Shown here in pieces: positions 52,634 to 60,937 of a DNA stretch of 64,000 nucleotides. The translations under genes were made by a program, and so were the position numbers. Every line of letters begins with the position of its first letter. The first letter of the stretch is position 1. Origin of the DNA: Stenotrophomonas sp. 610A2 (GTDB lineage Bacteria; Pseudomonadota; Gammaproteobacteria; Xanthomonadales; Xanthomonadaceae). The notes under the pieces are model-generated. The model was not told where the DNA came from, did not search any database, and saw only the letters and a program-made list of their open reading frames with translations. The stretch covers positions 1,612,001 to 1,676,000 of the forward strand of contig NZ_CP130832.1 of the NCBI RefSeq assembly GCF_030549615.1, written 5' to 3'.

Positions 52634-55600
52634 ATGAGTACCCCCGCCTCCCAGCTCCCGCAGACGCAGCCTGAAACCACCCCGCTGCGCTTCGTCACCG
52701 CCGCCAGCCTGTTCGATGGCCACGATGCGGCCATCAACATCATGCGCCGCCTGATCCAGGCGCAGGGCGCGGAGGTGATCCACCTCGGCCACAACCGCAG
52801 CGTGGAAGACGTGGTACGTGCCGCGCTGCAGGAAGACGCCGATGCGATCGCGCTGTCGTCCTACCAGGGCGGGCACGTGGAGTACTTCAAGTACATGGTC
52901 GACATGCTCAAGGAGCGTGGCGCTGGTCATATCAAGGTGTTCGGCGGTGGCGGCGGCACCATCACTCCCGAAGAAATCCGCGAGCTTCAAGCCTATGGGG
53001 TGGAGCGCATCTACCATCCCAACGACGGCATGAAGATGGGACTGGTGGAGATGATCGAGGACGTGGTGGCGCGCGCAGGCAAGGCCCGCGAAGACGCTGC
53101 CCGCGATGCGCATGCAGATGTGCCTTCGATCGACGATGAAATCGGCATCGGCCGGGTGCTGTCGCAGCTGGAGGACGGCAATCACGGTGAGACCGAGCTG
53201 GGCTTGCTGCGCAAGCAGTGGCAGCTGGCCTCAGGCAAGACGCCGGTCATCGGCATCACCGGCACCGGTGGCGCAGGCAAGTCGTCGGTTACCGACGAAC
53301 TGCTCAATCGCTTCCTGGCCAGCTTCCCGCAGATGCGCATCGCAGTGATCTCGGTTGATCCGACCCGGCGTCGTACCGGCGGTGCGCTGCTGGGGGACCG
53401 CATCCGCATGAACTCGCTGCGTTCCAAGCGCGTCTACATGCGTTCGATGGCGACCCGTCGCCAGCATGCGGCGATCAATACGGTGCTGCGCGATTGCATC
53501 GGTTTCCTGAAGTCGCTGCACTTCGATCTGGTGATCGTCGAGACTGCCGGTATCGGCCAGAGTGACTCGGAGATCGTCGACCTGGTCGACTTCCCGATGT
53601 ACGTGATGACCAGCGACTTCGGCGCCCCCAGCCAGCTGGAAAAGATCGACATGCTCGATTACGCCGAGCTGGTGGTGCTGAACAAGTTCGACAAGCGCGG
53701 CGCCGAAGATGCGCTGCGTGATGTGCGCAAGCAATGGAAGCGCAACCGCGTCGCCTTCACCATGAAGGACGAGGATGTGCCCGTGTATCCGACGATCGCC
53801 AGTCAGTTCAATGATCCGGGTATCAGCTGGATGTTTGTGAATCTGTGCAGATTGTTGGGTGACAAGCAAGATCAAAACCGGGGTCAGAGTCCGGTTTTGC
53901 TTGCAAAACCGGACTCTGACCCCGGTTTTGATCCCGGCATTAATCTTGCTCCCAACATCGACACCACCCTCAAAGAACCCCGCGCGACGGTGCTGATCCC
54001 AGGTGCCCGCGTGCGCTACCTCGCCGAGATCGCCGAGCAGGGCCGCGGTATCAACGCCCGCATCGAATCGCAGGCAGAAGTGGCCGAGCGTGCGCAGAGT
54101 CTTTGGCAGGCGCTGAAGGAGCTGGGTGATGCAGCGCAGCCGGGCGCCCTGGATCTGTATCCAGTTGACGCGCTCACTGACGCGGGCGTCGACAACAGCA
54201 TCCGTACCCTGCGCCAGCGCTACAACGACGCGGTGCAGTCGCTGGACTCTGACGCGCTGCGCCTGCTGCGTGAGTGGCCGGCACGACTGAAGTCGATCAC
54301 CGATCCGGTCAACGAATACCAGGTGCGCGGCAAGACCATCCGCGTCGAGAACTACCGCGAATCGCTAAGCCACCAGCAGATCCCGAAGATTGCCGCGCCC
54401 ACCTACCGTAGCTGGGGCGAGCTGCTGGTGTTCCTGCAGAAGGAAAACCTGCCCGGTTCCTATCCGTATACCGGCGGTGTCTACCCGTACCGCCGCAGCG
54501 GCGAGGACCCGATCCGCATGTTTGCCGGTGAAGGCACGCCGGAGCGCACCAACCGCCGCTTCCACTACCTGAGTGTCGGCCAGCCGGCTGCGCGTCTGTC
54601 CACCGCCTTTGACAGCGTCACCCTGTATGGCGAAGACCCGGCGCCGCGCCCGGATATCTACGGCAAGATCGGTAATTCCGGCGTCAACATCCCCACGCTG
54701 GACGACATGAAGAAGCTGTATTCCGGCTTCGACCTGTGCGCGCCGACTACCTCGGTGTCGATGACCATCAACGGCCCGGCACCGATGATCCTGGCGATGT
54801 TCATGAACACTGCCGTTGACCAGCAGATCGAGAAGTATCTGCAGGAAGATGCCGCGCGCTGGGCTGAGGCCGAACAGAAGATCGCGGAACTCTTCGAAGG
54901 CCGCTCACGTCCGCAGTACCACGGCGAGCTGCCGCCCACCAATAATGGCCTGGGCCTGGCGCTGCTGGGCGTCACCGGTGACCAGCTGGTGGACGCCGAG
55001 ACCTATGCGAGGATCAAGGCAGAAACCCTGTCCACGGTGCGCGGCACGGTGCAGGCCGACATCCTCAAGGAAGACCAGGCGCAGAACACCTGCATCTTCT
55101 CCACCGAGTTCGCGCTGCGGATGATGGGTGATATCCAGCAGTACTTTGTCGACCACAAGGTGCGCAACTTCTACTCGGTGTCGATCTCGGGCTACCACAT
55201 TGCCGAGGCCGGTGCGAACCCGATCAGCCAGCTGGCTTTCACCCTGTCCAATGGCTTCACCATCGTCGAGTATTACCTCGCACGTGGGATGAAGATCGAT
55301 GACTTCGCACCCAACCTGTCGTTCTTCTTCTCCAACGGCATGGACCCGGAGTACACGGTGATCGGCCGGGTTGCGCGGCGTATCTGGGCCCGCGCGATGC
55401 GTGAGCGTTACGGCGCCAACGAGCGCTCGCAGATGATGAAGTACCACATCCAGACCTCTGGTCGTTCGCTGCACGCGCAGGAGATCCAGTTCAACGATAT
55501 CCGCACCACGCTGCAGGCGCTGTATGCGCTGTTCGACAACTGCAACAGCCTGCACACCAACGCTTACGACGAGGCGATCACCACGCCGACCGAAGAAAGC

Positions 55601-56209
55601 GTGCGCCGCGCGGTGGCGATCCAGATGATCATCAACAAGGAGTTGGGGCTGAACTTCTGCGAAAACCCGTGGCAGGGCAGCTTCATCGTCGACAAGCTCA
55701 CCGACATTGTCGAAGAGGCGGTGTACAAGGAGTTTGAAGCGATCAGCGAGCGTGGTGGTGTGCTCGGCGCGATGGACACCATGTACCAGCGCGGCAAGAT
55801 CCAGGAAGAGTCGCTGTACTACGAGCACAAGAAGCACGATGGCAGTCTGCCGCTGGTCGGCGTGAACATGTTCCTGCCCAAGGAGCATGCCGGCGAAGTG
55901 GCCACCGAGATCGAGCTGATCCGCTCGACCGAGGAGGAGAAGGGCCAGCAGATCGAGAACGTGCACACCTGGCAGCGCAACCGCAATGGCTTGGCGCCGG
56001 CGGGTGAGACTTCGCATTCGCATGAGATCGAAGGCGCGGCTTCGACGGATGAAGTGCACGATGGCCACGGTCTGGGCTACCTTCAGAAGACCGCACGTGA
56101 TCGCCGCAATGTGTTTGAAGCGCTGATCGAGGCCGTGAAGACCCACAGCCTCGGCCAGATCAGCCACGCACTGTACGACGTGGGCGGCGAGTACCGCCGC
56201 AATATGTAA
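52634..56209 (+). CDS. icmF: Fused isobutyryl-CoA mutase (IcmF)
   Basis: 1191 residues. B12-binding domain (15-150) with the axial His 30 in LFDGHDAAIN and GGGGTITPEEI; a G-protein chaperone domain (200-400) with P-loop GITGTGGAGKSS (207-218), DLVIVETAGIGQSD and VLNKFDKRGAEDA; a linker; then the mutase TIM barrel (from about 530) with CAPTTSVSMTINGPAPMILA and FSTEFALRMMGDIQQYF. It interconverts isobutyryl- and butyryl-CoA with adenosylcobalamin, with its own chaperone in one chain. The linker at residues 413-434 is encoded by a 64-bp perfect palindrome (see 53870-53933) that IcmF relatives lack as far as I recall. The start at 52634 matches family length; an upstream codon at 52601 adds 11 residues without homology. 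Confidence 0.92.
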   Translation: MSTPASQLPQTQPETTPLRFVTAASLFDGHDAAINIMRRLIQAQGAEVIHLGHNRSVEDVVRAALQEDADAIALSSYQGGHVEYFKYMVDMLKERGAGHIKVFGGGGGTITPEEIRELQAYGVERIYHPNDGMKMGLVEMIEDVVARAGKAREDAARDAHADVPSIDDEIGIGRVLSQLEDGNHGETELGLLRKQWQLASGKTPVIGITGTGGAGKSSVTDELLNRFLASFPQMRIAVISVDPTRRRTGGALLGDRIRMNSLRSKRVYMRSMATRRQHAAINTVLRDCIGFLKSLHFDLVIVETAGIGQSDSEIVDLVDFPMYVMTSDFGAPSQLEKIDMLDYAELVVLNKFDKRGAEDALRDVRKQWKRNRVAFTMKDEDVPVYPTIASQFNDPGISWMFVNLCRLLGDKQDQNRGQSPVLLAKPDSDPGFDPGINLAPNIDTTLKEPRATVLIPGARVRYLAEIAEQGRGINARIESQAEVAERAQSLWQALKELGDAAQPGALDLYPVDALTDAGVDNSIRTLRQRYNDAVQSLDSDALRLLREWPARLKSITDPVNEYQVRGKTIRVENYRESLSHQQIPKIAAPTYRSWGELLVFLQKENLPGSYPYTGGVYPYRRSGEDPIRMFAGEGTPERTNRRFHYLSVGQPAARLSTAFDSVTLYGEDPAPRPDIYGKIGNSGVNIPTLDDMKKLYSGFDLCAPTTSVSMTINGPAPMILAMFMNTAVDQQIEKYLQEDAARWAEAEQKIAELFEGRSRPQYHGELPPTNNGLGLALLGVTGDQLVDAETYARIKAETLSTVRGTVQADILKEDQAQNTCIFSTEFALRMMGDIQQYFVDHKVRNFYSVSISGYHIAEAGANPISQLAFTLSNGFTIVEYYLARGMKIDDFAPNLSFFFSNGMDPEYTVIGRVARRIWARAMRERYGANERSQMMKYHIQTSGRSLHAQEIQFNDIRTTLQALYALFDNCNSLHTNAYDEAITTPTEESVRRAVAIQMIINKELGLNFCENPWQGSFIVDKLTDIVEEAVYKEFEAISERGGVLGAMDTMYQRGKIQEESLYYEHKKHDGSLPLVGVNMFLPKEHAGEVATEIELIRSTEEEKGQQIENVHTWQRNRNGLAPAGETSHSHEIEGAASTDEVHDGHGLGYLQKTARDRRNVFEALIEAVKTHSLGQISHALYDVGGEYRRNM
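53870..53933. repeat. Perfect 64-bp palindrome inserted in frame in icmF
   Basis: Arms 53870-53900 and 53903-53933 are exact reverse complements (31 bp), with a 2-base centre. The arms contain GATCAAAACCGGGGTCAGAG followed by TCCGGTTTTGC. Wider arms AGCAAGAT (53865-53872)/ATCTTGCT (53943-53950) are also inverted. Read in the icmF frame it gives DQNRGQSPVLLAKPDSDPGF plus DP without a stop. The GGGGTCAGAGT core recalls palindromic mobile elements near REP/IS200-type transposases (from memory). As RNA it forms a very stable hairpin inside the message. Confidence 0.9.
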
Positions 56210-56220
56210 GTACCAGAGCT

Positions 56221-56366
56221 GTAGTGCCGAGCCATGCTCGGCAGGGGCCTTCCCGGTAAAGCCCCAGCCGAGCATGGCTCGGCTCTACAGTTGGAACTAT
56301 CCCAGCCGAGCATGGCTCGGCTCTACGGTTGGAACCATCCCAGCCGAGCATGGCTCGGCTCTACAG
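56221..56366. repeat. Four SMAG repeats, two in a 38-bp tandem array
   Basis: A direct copy at 56221-56243 faces an inverted copy at 56266-56288. Two more inverted copies at 56304-56326 and 56342-56364 belong to 38-base direct repeats (56291-56328 and 56329-56366, starting TTGGAAC) that differ at only a few positions. They lie between icmF and the S66 peptidase. Confidence 0.88.
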
Positions 56367-56419
56367 GCGTCGCGGTGCGCTGTTACCCTTGGGCTGACAT
56401 TCCGGTAACAGGTAGCAAC

Positions 56420-57460
56420 ATGGATCGACGTCGTTTCATCGGTGGTACGGCGCTGGCGGCGGCGGTGCCGCTGCTTGGCTTGCAGGGGGCGATGGCCGCC
56501 ACCCGCGGGCAGTTGCTGGCCGCGGGCCTCAACAAGGGCGATACCGTTGGCCTGGTCAGTCCGTCCTCGGCCAGCAGCGAGCGACTCAGCCTGCAACTGG
56601 CGCGCGAGGCAATGGAAGCGCTGGGCTTTGTGGTCAAGACCGGCGCGCATTACGCCGCCCGCCATGGCCACCTGGCCGGCACCGATGCCGAGCGTGCCGG
56701 CGATCTCAATGCCATGTTCGGCGACAAGCAGGTCAAGGCAATCATCTGCGTGCGCGGCGGCTCCGGTGCAGCACGGCTGTTGCCGCTGCTCGATTACGAC
56801 CGCATCCGCGCCAATCCCAAAGTGCTGCTCGGCTACTCCGACATCACCGCGCTGCATTGCGCGATCCAGGCCAAGACCGGGCTGGTCACCTTTCACGGCC
56901 AGATCGGTGCTGGAAGCTGGAATCGCTTCAACGTCGATCAGTTCGAGCGCGTGTTCTTCAAGCGCGAGCTGATGCAGTACCAGAACCGCAGCGAAAGCGA
57001 CGACGAACTGGTGCCGCGCGACAACCGCACGCTGACCATCCGAGGTGGAAAGGCGCAAGGAGAACTGATCGGTGGCAACCTGACCGTGCTCACCGCACTC
57101 GCTGGCTCGCCTTATCTGCCGGATTTCACTGGCAAGATCCTGTTCCTGGAAGACGTGGCCGAAGCGCCTTACCGCATCGATCGCATGTTCAGTACCTTGA
57201 AGCTGATGGGGGCGCTGGACAAGATTGCCGGCTTCATCTTCGGCGAGTGTACCGATTGCTCGCCGGGCGACGGCTATGGCTCGCTGACCCTGGACCAGAT
57301 CTTCGACGACTACATCCTGCCGCTGAAGATCCCGGCCTACCGCGGCGCGATGATCGGCCACATCAAGGAGCAGTTCATCGTGCCGGTCGGCGGCAGAGTC
57401 GAAATGGATGCCGATGCCGGGACCTTCCGGCTGCTGGCGCCGGTGCTGACCGGCGCGTGA
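56420..57460 (+). CDS. Tat-exported S66 family LD-carboxypeptidase
   Basis: 346 residues. The signal peptide MDRRRFIGGTALAAAVPLLGLQGAMA has a twin-arginine motif (RRRFIGG), so export is folded, by Tat. The peptidase domain has the nucleophile Ser 140 in LLGYSDITAL, Glu 244 in LEDVAEAPYRIDRM and His 314 in MIGHIKEQFIVPVG, the S66 Ser-Glu-His triad. S66 enzymes cut the D-Ala from tetrapeptides of murein (LdcA) or act on microcin C; the usual LdcA is cytosolic, so an exported form is notable. The start at 56420 is the one giving the signal; the frame is open into the SMAG repeats upstream. Confidence 0.9.
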   Translation: MDRRRFIGGTALAAAVPLLGLQGAMAATRGQLLAAGLNKGDTVGLVSPSSASSERLSLQLAREAMEALGFVVKTGAHYAARHGHLAGTDAERAGDLNAMFGDKQVKAIICVRGGSGAARLLPLLDYDRIRANPKVLLGYSDITALHCAIQAKTGLVTFHGQIGAGSWNRFNVDQFERVFFKRELMQYQNRSESDDELVPRDNRTLTIRGGKAQGELIGGNLTVLTALAGSPYLPDFTGKILFLEDVAEAPYRIDRMFSTLKLMGALDKIAGFIFGECTDCSPGDGYGSLTLDQIFDDYILPLKIPAYRGAMIGHIKEQFIVPVGGRVEMDADAGTFRLLAPVLTGA

Positions 57461-57509
57461 GGCGCGCGACGACGTGGCGGTCGGCCGTCACGTCGTCACT
57501 GCGCGAGGC

Positions 57510-58490
57510 TTATTCTTCTTCGTCGCCTTGCGCGTCTTCGTCCTGATCTTCATCCTCGGGCGACAACCACCAGGCATGACCGTCTTCGCGCACCGGCTGC
57601 GGACACTCGCGGGTTTCGATGGCGTCCAGATGACGACCGGCATTGCCTGCGGCCCAGTCTTTCAACAGTTTCTCGACCGACAGCCGGCTCTGCGCGGCAA
57701 TCCCGAGATTGCGTTCGTGCTGCCATTGCGCTTCGCCTTCTTCTTTCGCTTCCTGGGCATGGCTGTGCGGCGCACCGTAGCTGCAACGCAGGCAGTAGTG
57801 GCGGATGCTGCGGGTCCAGTCTTCGGCGTAGCCGATGCCCGGTGCACTTGCGCGTAGCAGCGCGTCGATATCTTCGGCGCTGTCCGCGCGCACGAACACC
57901 ACGAAGGTCTGGAACCCGGACGGCTCCAGTCGCTCCAGCTCGTTGAACACATGCACCTCGCGCTCGCCATCGAAGCGTGAGCCAGTGGGTGCACCGTCGT
58001 GCAGCACGATGTCGCCAAAGCGGTGGCCGCTTTCCGGTAGTGGCACGTTGAGGATGCTCGCCCGTACCGGATCAATGCGGCGCATGAACACCGTTTCGCC
58101 ACCATTCCACGGATTCAGGCGCACAACAGCGACGCCGAAATTGGCATCGATCGGGCCGTCACCTTCGGGCAGCGTGATATCGCAAGCAGCCCACAGTTTG
58201 CGCACCGTCGCCCACTGGCCAAGACCCGTTGCGGCGATGGCAGCGTTCCAATGCTGGGCCTGGCTGAATTCCTCCGCCAGCTCGATCGCCTGCAGGTTGT
58301 CACGCAAGGAGCCGGCCCATTCCATCTGGTACTTCAAGGTCAGGCCGCGCATGTAGTGATAGAACGGGTTGTCGGGGTGTTGCTGCAGCAACAGATCAAA
58401 GTTCTGCGTGGCGGCTTTCAATTCGCCTTCATCGACGGCGAGGTAAGCGCGGTTATGGATGGCTTCAAGGTCTGGCTGTTCGGCGGTCAT
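57510..58490 (-). CDS. TPR-containing cytosolic protein
   Basis: 326 residues. The N-terminal 100 residues carry two or three tetratricopeptide-like helical pairs (IHNRAYLAVDEGELKAATQNFDLLLQQHPDNPFYHYMRGLTLKYQMEW). The rest has WATVRKLWAACDITLPEG, a conserved-looking block GETVFMRRIDPVRASILNVPLPESGHRFGDIVLHDG, and two Cys-His clusters (HYCLRCSYGAPHSH). It ends in an acidic tail (EDEDQDEDAQGDEEE). The family is unknown to me; it may be a protein-binding scaffold. The start at 58490 was chosen because TPR homology begins there, although an open frame runs on to 58556. No Shine-Dalgarno is clear. Confidence 0.6.
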   Translation of the reverse strand: MTAEQPDLEAIHNRAYLAVDEGELKAATQNFDLLLQQHPDNPFYHYMRGLTLKYQMEWAGSLRDNLQAIELAEEFSQAQHWNAAIAATGLGQWATVRKLWAACDITLPEGDGPIDANFGVAVVRLNPWNGGETVFMRRIDPVRASILNVPLPESGHRFGDIVLHDGAPTGSRFDGEREVHVFNELERLEPSGFQTFVVFVRADSAEDIDALLRASAPGIGYAEDWTRSIRHYCLRCSYGAPHSHAQEAKEEGEAQWQHERNLGIAAQSRLSVEKLLKDWAAGNAGRHLDAIETRECPQPVREDGHAWWLSPEDEDQDEDAQGDEEE

Positions 58491-58711
58491 TGCGGGTAGC
58501 GATGTCTGGGTGCATGGATGATCGCATGCGGGCTCCAGGGAAGGCATGTGAGACACAGGTAAGCGGCGGCGGATCCATGCTTTAACGGCTGGATAACGGA
58601 ATTGTTGCCAGCATTGCCATCAACGCGCGGTCGTCGGCCCGAAGGAGGCGTATCGTGCGCAGCTTGTTCTCATCCATGGTTTGCTGGAGCAATGCAATGA
58701 ACGTTGAAGGC

Positions 58712-59656
58712 ATGAAGTACGCGGCATTGGTGGCGGCAATGGCGCTGGCACTGGCAGGGTGCGGGAAGCCGACAACGCCCGATGGTGCAGCTACAGTGGC
58801 GCCTCCAGCAGCGACGCCGGCAACGGACGACCTGCCGGAAGCCACCCAGCAGCCGCTCAAGGTGGACGTGTTCAACCCCGGTGCGGATGCCATCTTCGCG
58901 GTGTCCTCGGAACTGCTGACCGGTGCCAGCGATGCGGTACTTGTCGATGCGCAGTTCTCAACTGCCGATGCGGCCAAGCTGGTCGAGCTGGTCAAGGCCT
59001 CCGGCAAGAAGCTGACCACGATCTACATCAGCCACGGTGATCCGGACTACTACTTCGGTCTGGAGACCCTGCACGCCGCCTTCCCTGACGCGAAGATCCT
59101 GGCCACGCCGCAGACCATCGCGCATATCCAGGCCAGCAAGGACGACAAGCTGAAGGTATGGGGGCCGCAATTGGGGGCCAACGCACCCAAACAGCTGCTG
59201 GTGCCTGCGCCGCTTCAGGGCGACAGCCTGCAACTGGAAGGACAGGAGCTGAAGGTGATCGGGTTGGACGGGGCCAGCCCGCAGCGCACTGCTTTGTGGG
59301 TGCCCTCGATCAGGACGGTGATGGGCGGGGTACTGGTGGACGCCGGCTCGCATGTGTTCATGGCCGATACGCAGACGCCGCAGTCACACCAGGCTTGGCT
59401 GGCCGCGTTGCAGCAGATCAAGGATCTGGCACCGGCGCGGGTGATTCCCGGCCACTTCGTGCAGGGCGCACCGCAGGACCTGGCGGCGGTTGATTTCACC
59501 GCCAGTTACATCCGTGCCTTCGATGAAGAAGCGGCCAAGGCCAAGGATTCGGCGGCACTGATTGCGGCGATGAAGCAGCGCTATCCTGATCTGGAAGGCG
59601 AGGCCTCACTGGAACTCAGCGCCAAGGTCGCCAAGGGCGAGATGGCCTGGAAGTAA
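58712..59656 (+). CDS. Metallo-beta-lactamase fold lipoprotein with altered metal motif
   Basis: 314 residues. A lipobox LALAGC (Cys 17) follows a short signal starting MKYAALVAAM, with GAAGG 5 bases before the ATG. The domain has the layout of the MBL fold (DAIFAVSSELLTGASDAVLVDAQF, YISHGDPDYYFGLETL, PGHFVQGAP). The HxHxDH motif reads HGDPDYYFG: only the first His and the Asp pair survive, so zinc binding at site 1 is reduced. Known enzyme activity cannot be assigned; it may have a different metal or be a binding protein. An alternative start at 58697 adds five residues. Confidence 0.75.
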   Translation: MKYAALVAAMALALAGCGKPTTPDGAATVAPPAATPATDDLPEATQQPLKVDVFNPGADAIFAVSSELLTGASDAVLVDAQFSTADAAKLVELVKASGKKLTTIYISHGDPDYYFGLETLHAAFPDAKILATPQTIAHIQASKDDKLKVWGPQLGANAPKQLLVPAPLQGDSLQLEGQELKVIGLDGASPQRTALWVPSIRTVMGGVLVDAGSHVFMADTQTPQSHQAWLAALQQIKDLAPARVIPGHFVQGAPQDLAAVDFTASYIRAFDEEAAKAKDSAALIAAMKQRYPDLEGEASLELSAKVAKGEMAWK

Positions 59657-59691
59657 GACCCAAGCCAGTTGCCGGGACACTTGATGTTGAT

Positions 59692-59720
59692 GGTGTTCCT
59701 TCAAGATCTGAAGGAACACC
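59692..59720. other. Perfect 12-bp inverted repeat
   Basis: GGTGTTCCTTCA (59692-59703) pairs with TGAAGGAACACC (59709-59720) around AGATC, just after the MBL-fold gene. No T tract; could be a factor-dependent terminator or a protein site. Confidence 0.5.
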
Positions 59721-59806
59721 GCAGCTGATGGCATTGATTGTCAGGCAGGGCACAGTGCCTGCGAGCGCCGAAAAACGCTGGTTCACGCTGTCCGCAGCAA
59801 GGCGGC

Positions 59807-60667
59807 TCAGGAGCCAGCAAGCCGTTTTTTTGCCTTGGCGGCATACATGGCAGTGTCAGCATGGCGCAGCAGCGCATCGGCGTCGCTGCCATCGGCAGGG
59901 AAGCAGGCCACGCCCACGCTTGCGTCTATCTGCGGGGTATCGCTGCCCAGGCTCTGCAACAGGGACAGCCGTGCGCGCAGCGCCGAGGCAATATTGAGCG
60001 CATGGTCGGGGCTGGCACAGGCAGGCAGCACGGCGACGAATTCATCGCCGCCAACGCGGGCGATCAGGTCGTTCTGGCGCAGGCCGTCGCGCAGTTGGCG
60101 GGCGGCGTCACGCAGCAGGCGATCACCGGCTTCATGCCCATAGCGGTCGTTGGCGGCCTTGAACCCATCCAGATCGATGTACAGCAGGGCCAGACCCTCG
60201 CCACTGCGCGTCGCGCGCTCAAGCGCGGCTTCCAGCTCGCGGCGCAAATGGTAGCGGTTGGGCAGGCCGGTAAGCGCGTCGTGGCTGGCCAGGTGTTCGA
60301 GCTGCCGTTCGATGCCGCGCAAGGCGGTCACTTCGTGGCCGACGCCGATGCGGATGCCATATTCCGGTAGCCATTTGGCTGACCATTGGATGTCGACCAC
60401 GCTGCCATCCTTGCGGATGTAACGGTTACGGAAGTTCGAGCGCGGTCGGCCCGCCATCACATCCAGTGCCGACTGCTCGGTGGCGGCGCGGTCCTCCGGG
60501 TGCACCAGATCCATGATCTGGCGGCCTACGGCCTCGGCGGGCGTATAGCCGAAGATGGTCTCGAATGCGGCATTGACCATCAATAGTTCGCCATCCGGGG
60601 CAACCATGCAGACCGCATCGGGGAGCAGGTCCAGGACTTCACCAAGCAGCGGCAACTTGAAGGGCAT
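59807..60667 (-). CDS. PAS-GGDEF diguanylate cyclase
   Basis: 286 residues. PAS domain (8-115: LLPDAVCMVAPDGELLMVNAAFETIFGYTPAEAVGR and RYIRKDGSVVDIQWSAKWL), then GGDEF (125-280): LLYIDLDGFKAANDRYGHEAGD and ARVGGDEF (GGDEF 206-210), with the inhibitory site RQND (197-200) five residues before. It is soluble, with no membrane segment. It makes c-di-GMP in response to whatever the PAS senses (a heme, flavin or small molecule). Start at 60667 taken over an upstream TTG at 60682. Confidence 0.9.
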   Translation of the reverse strand: MPFKLPLLGEVLDLLPDAVCMVAPDGELLMVNAAFETIFGYTPAEAVGRQIMDLVHPEDRAATEQSALDVMAGRPRSNFRNRYIRKDGSVVDIQWSAKWLPEYGIRIGVGHEVTALRGIERQLEHLASHDALTGLPNRYHLRRELEAALERATRSGEGLALLYIDLDGFKAANDRYGHEAGDRLLRDAARQLRDGLRQNDLIARVGGDEFVAVLPACASPDHALNIASALRARLSLLQSLGSDTPQIDASVGVACFPADGSDADALLRHADTAMYAAKAKKRLAGS

Positions 60668-60937
60668 GTGCAAACACGACAAATACGAAGGCTGGGATTA
60701 TGCCGGTTCCAGATTACAGCGTATGTCGGGGAGCGTCCCACGCAGGCACTGGCTTGTGTGGGCCAGAAAGGGAGGGCGGAAGGCGCCGTCGGCCAAGCTG
60801 TCCGAGGTGCGTGGCCGGCGATGCCAGCCAGTAGCAGGGGCGGCAAATGCTGGCAGGCGCCGGGACGAGGAGGGCGGGCGCCGGAAGCGCCGCTACTGCC
60901 AATTGTGGTCGGCCGGGCCTTGCCGCATGCTCGGCGC

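Noticed and set aside
54905..56275. 456-residue open frame opposite icmF
   Set aside because: Antisense shadow that also runs into SMAG repeats.
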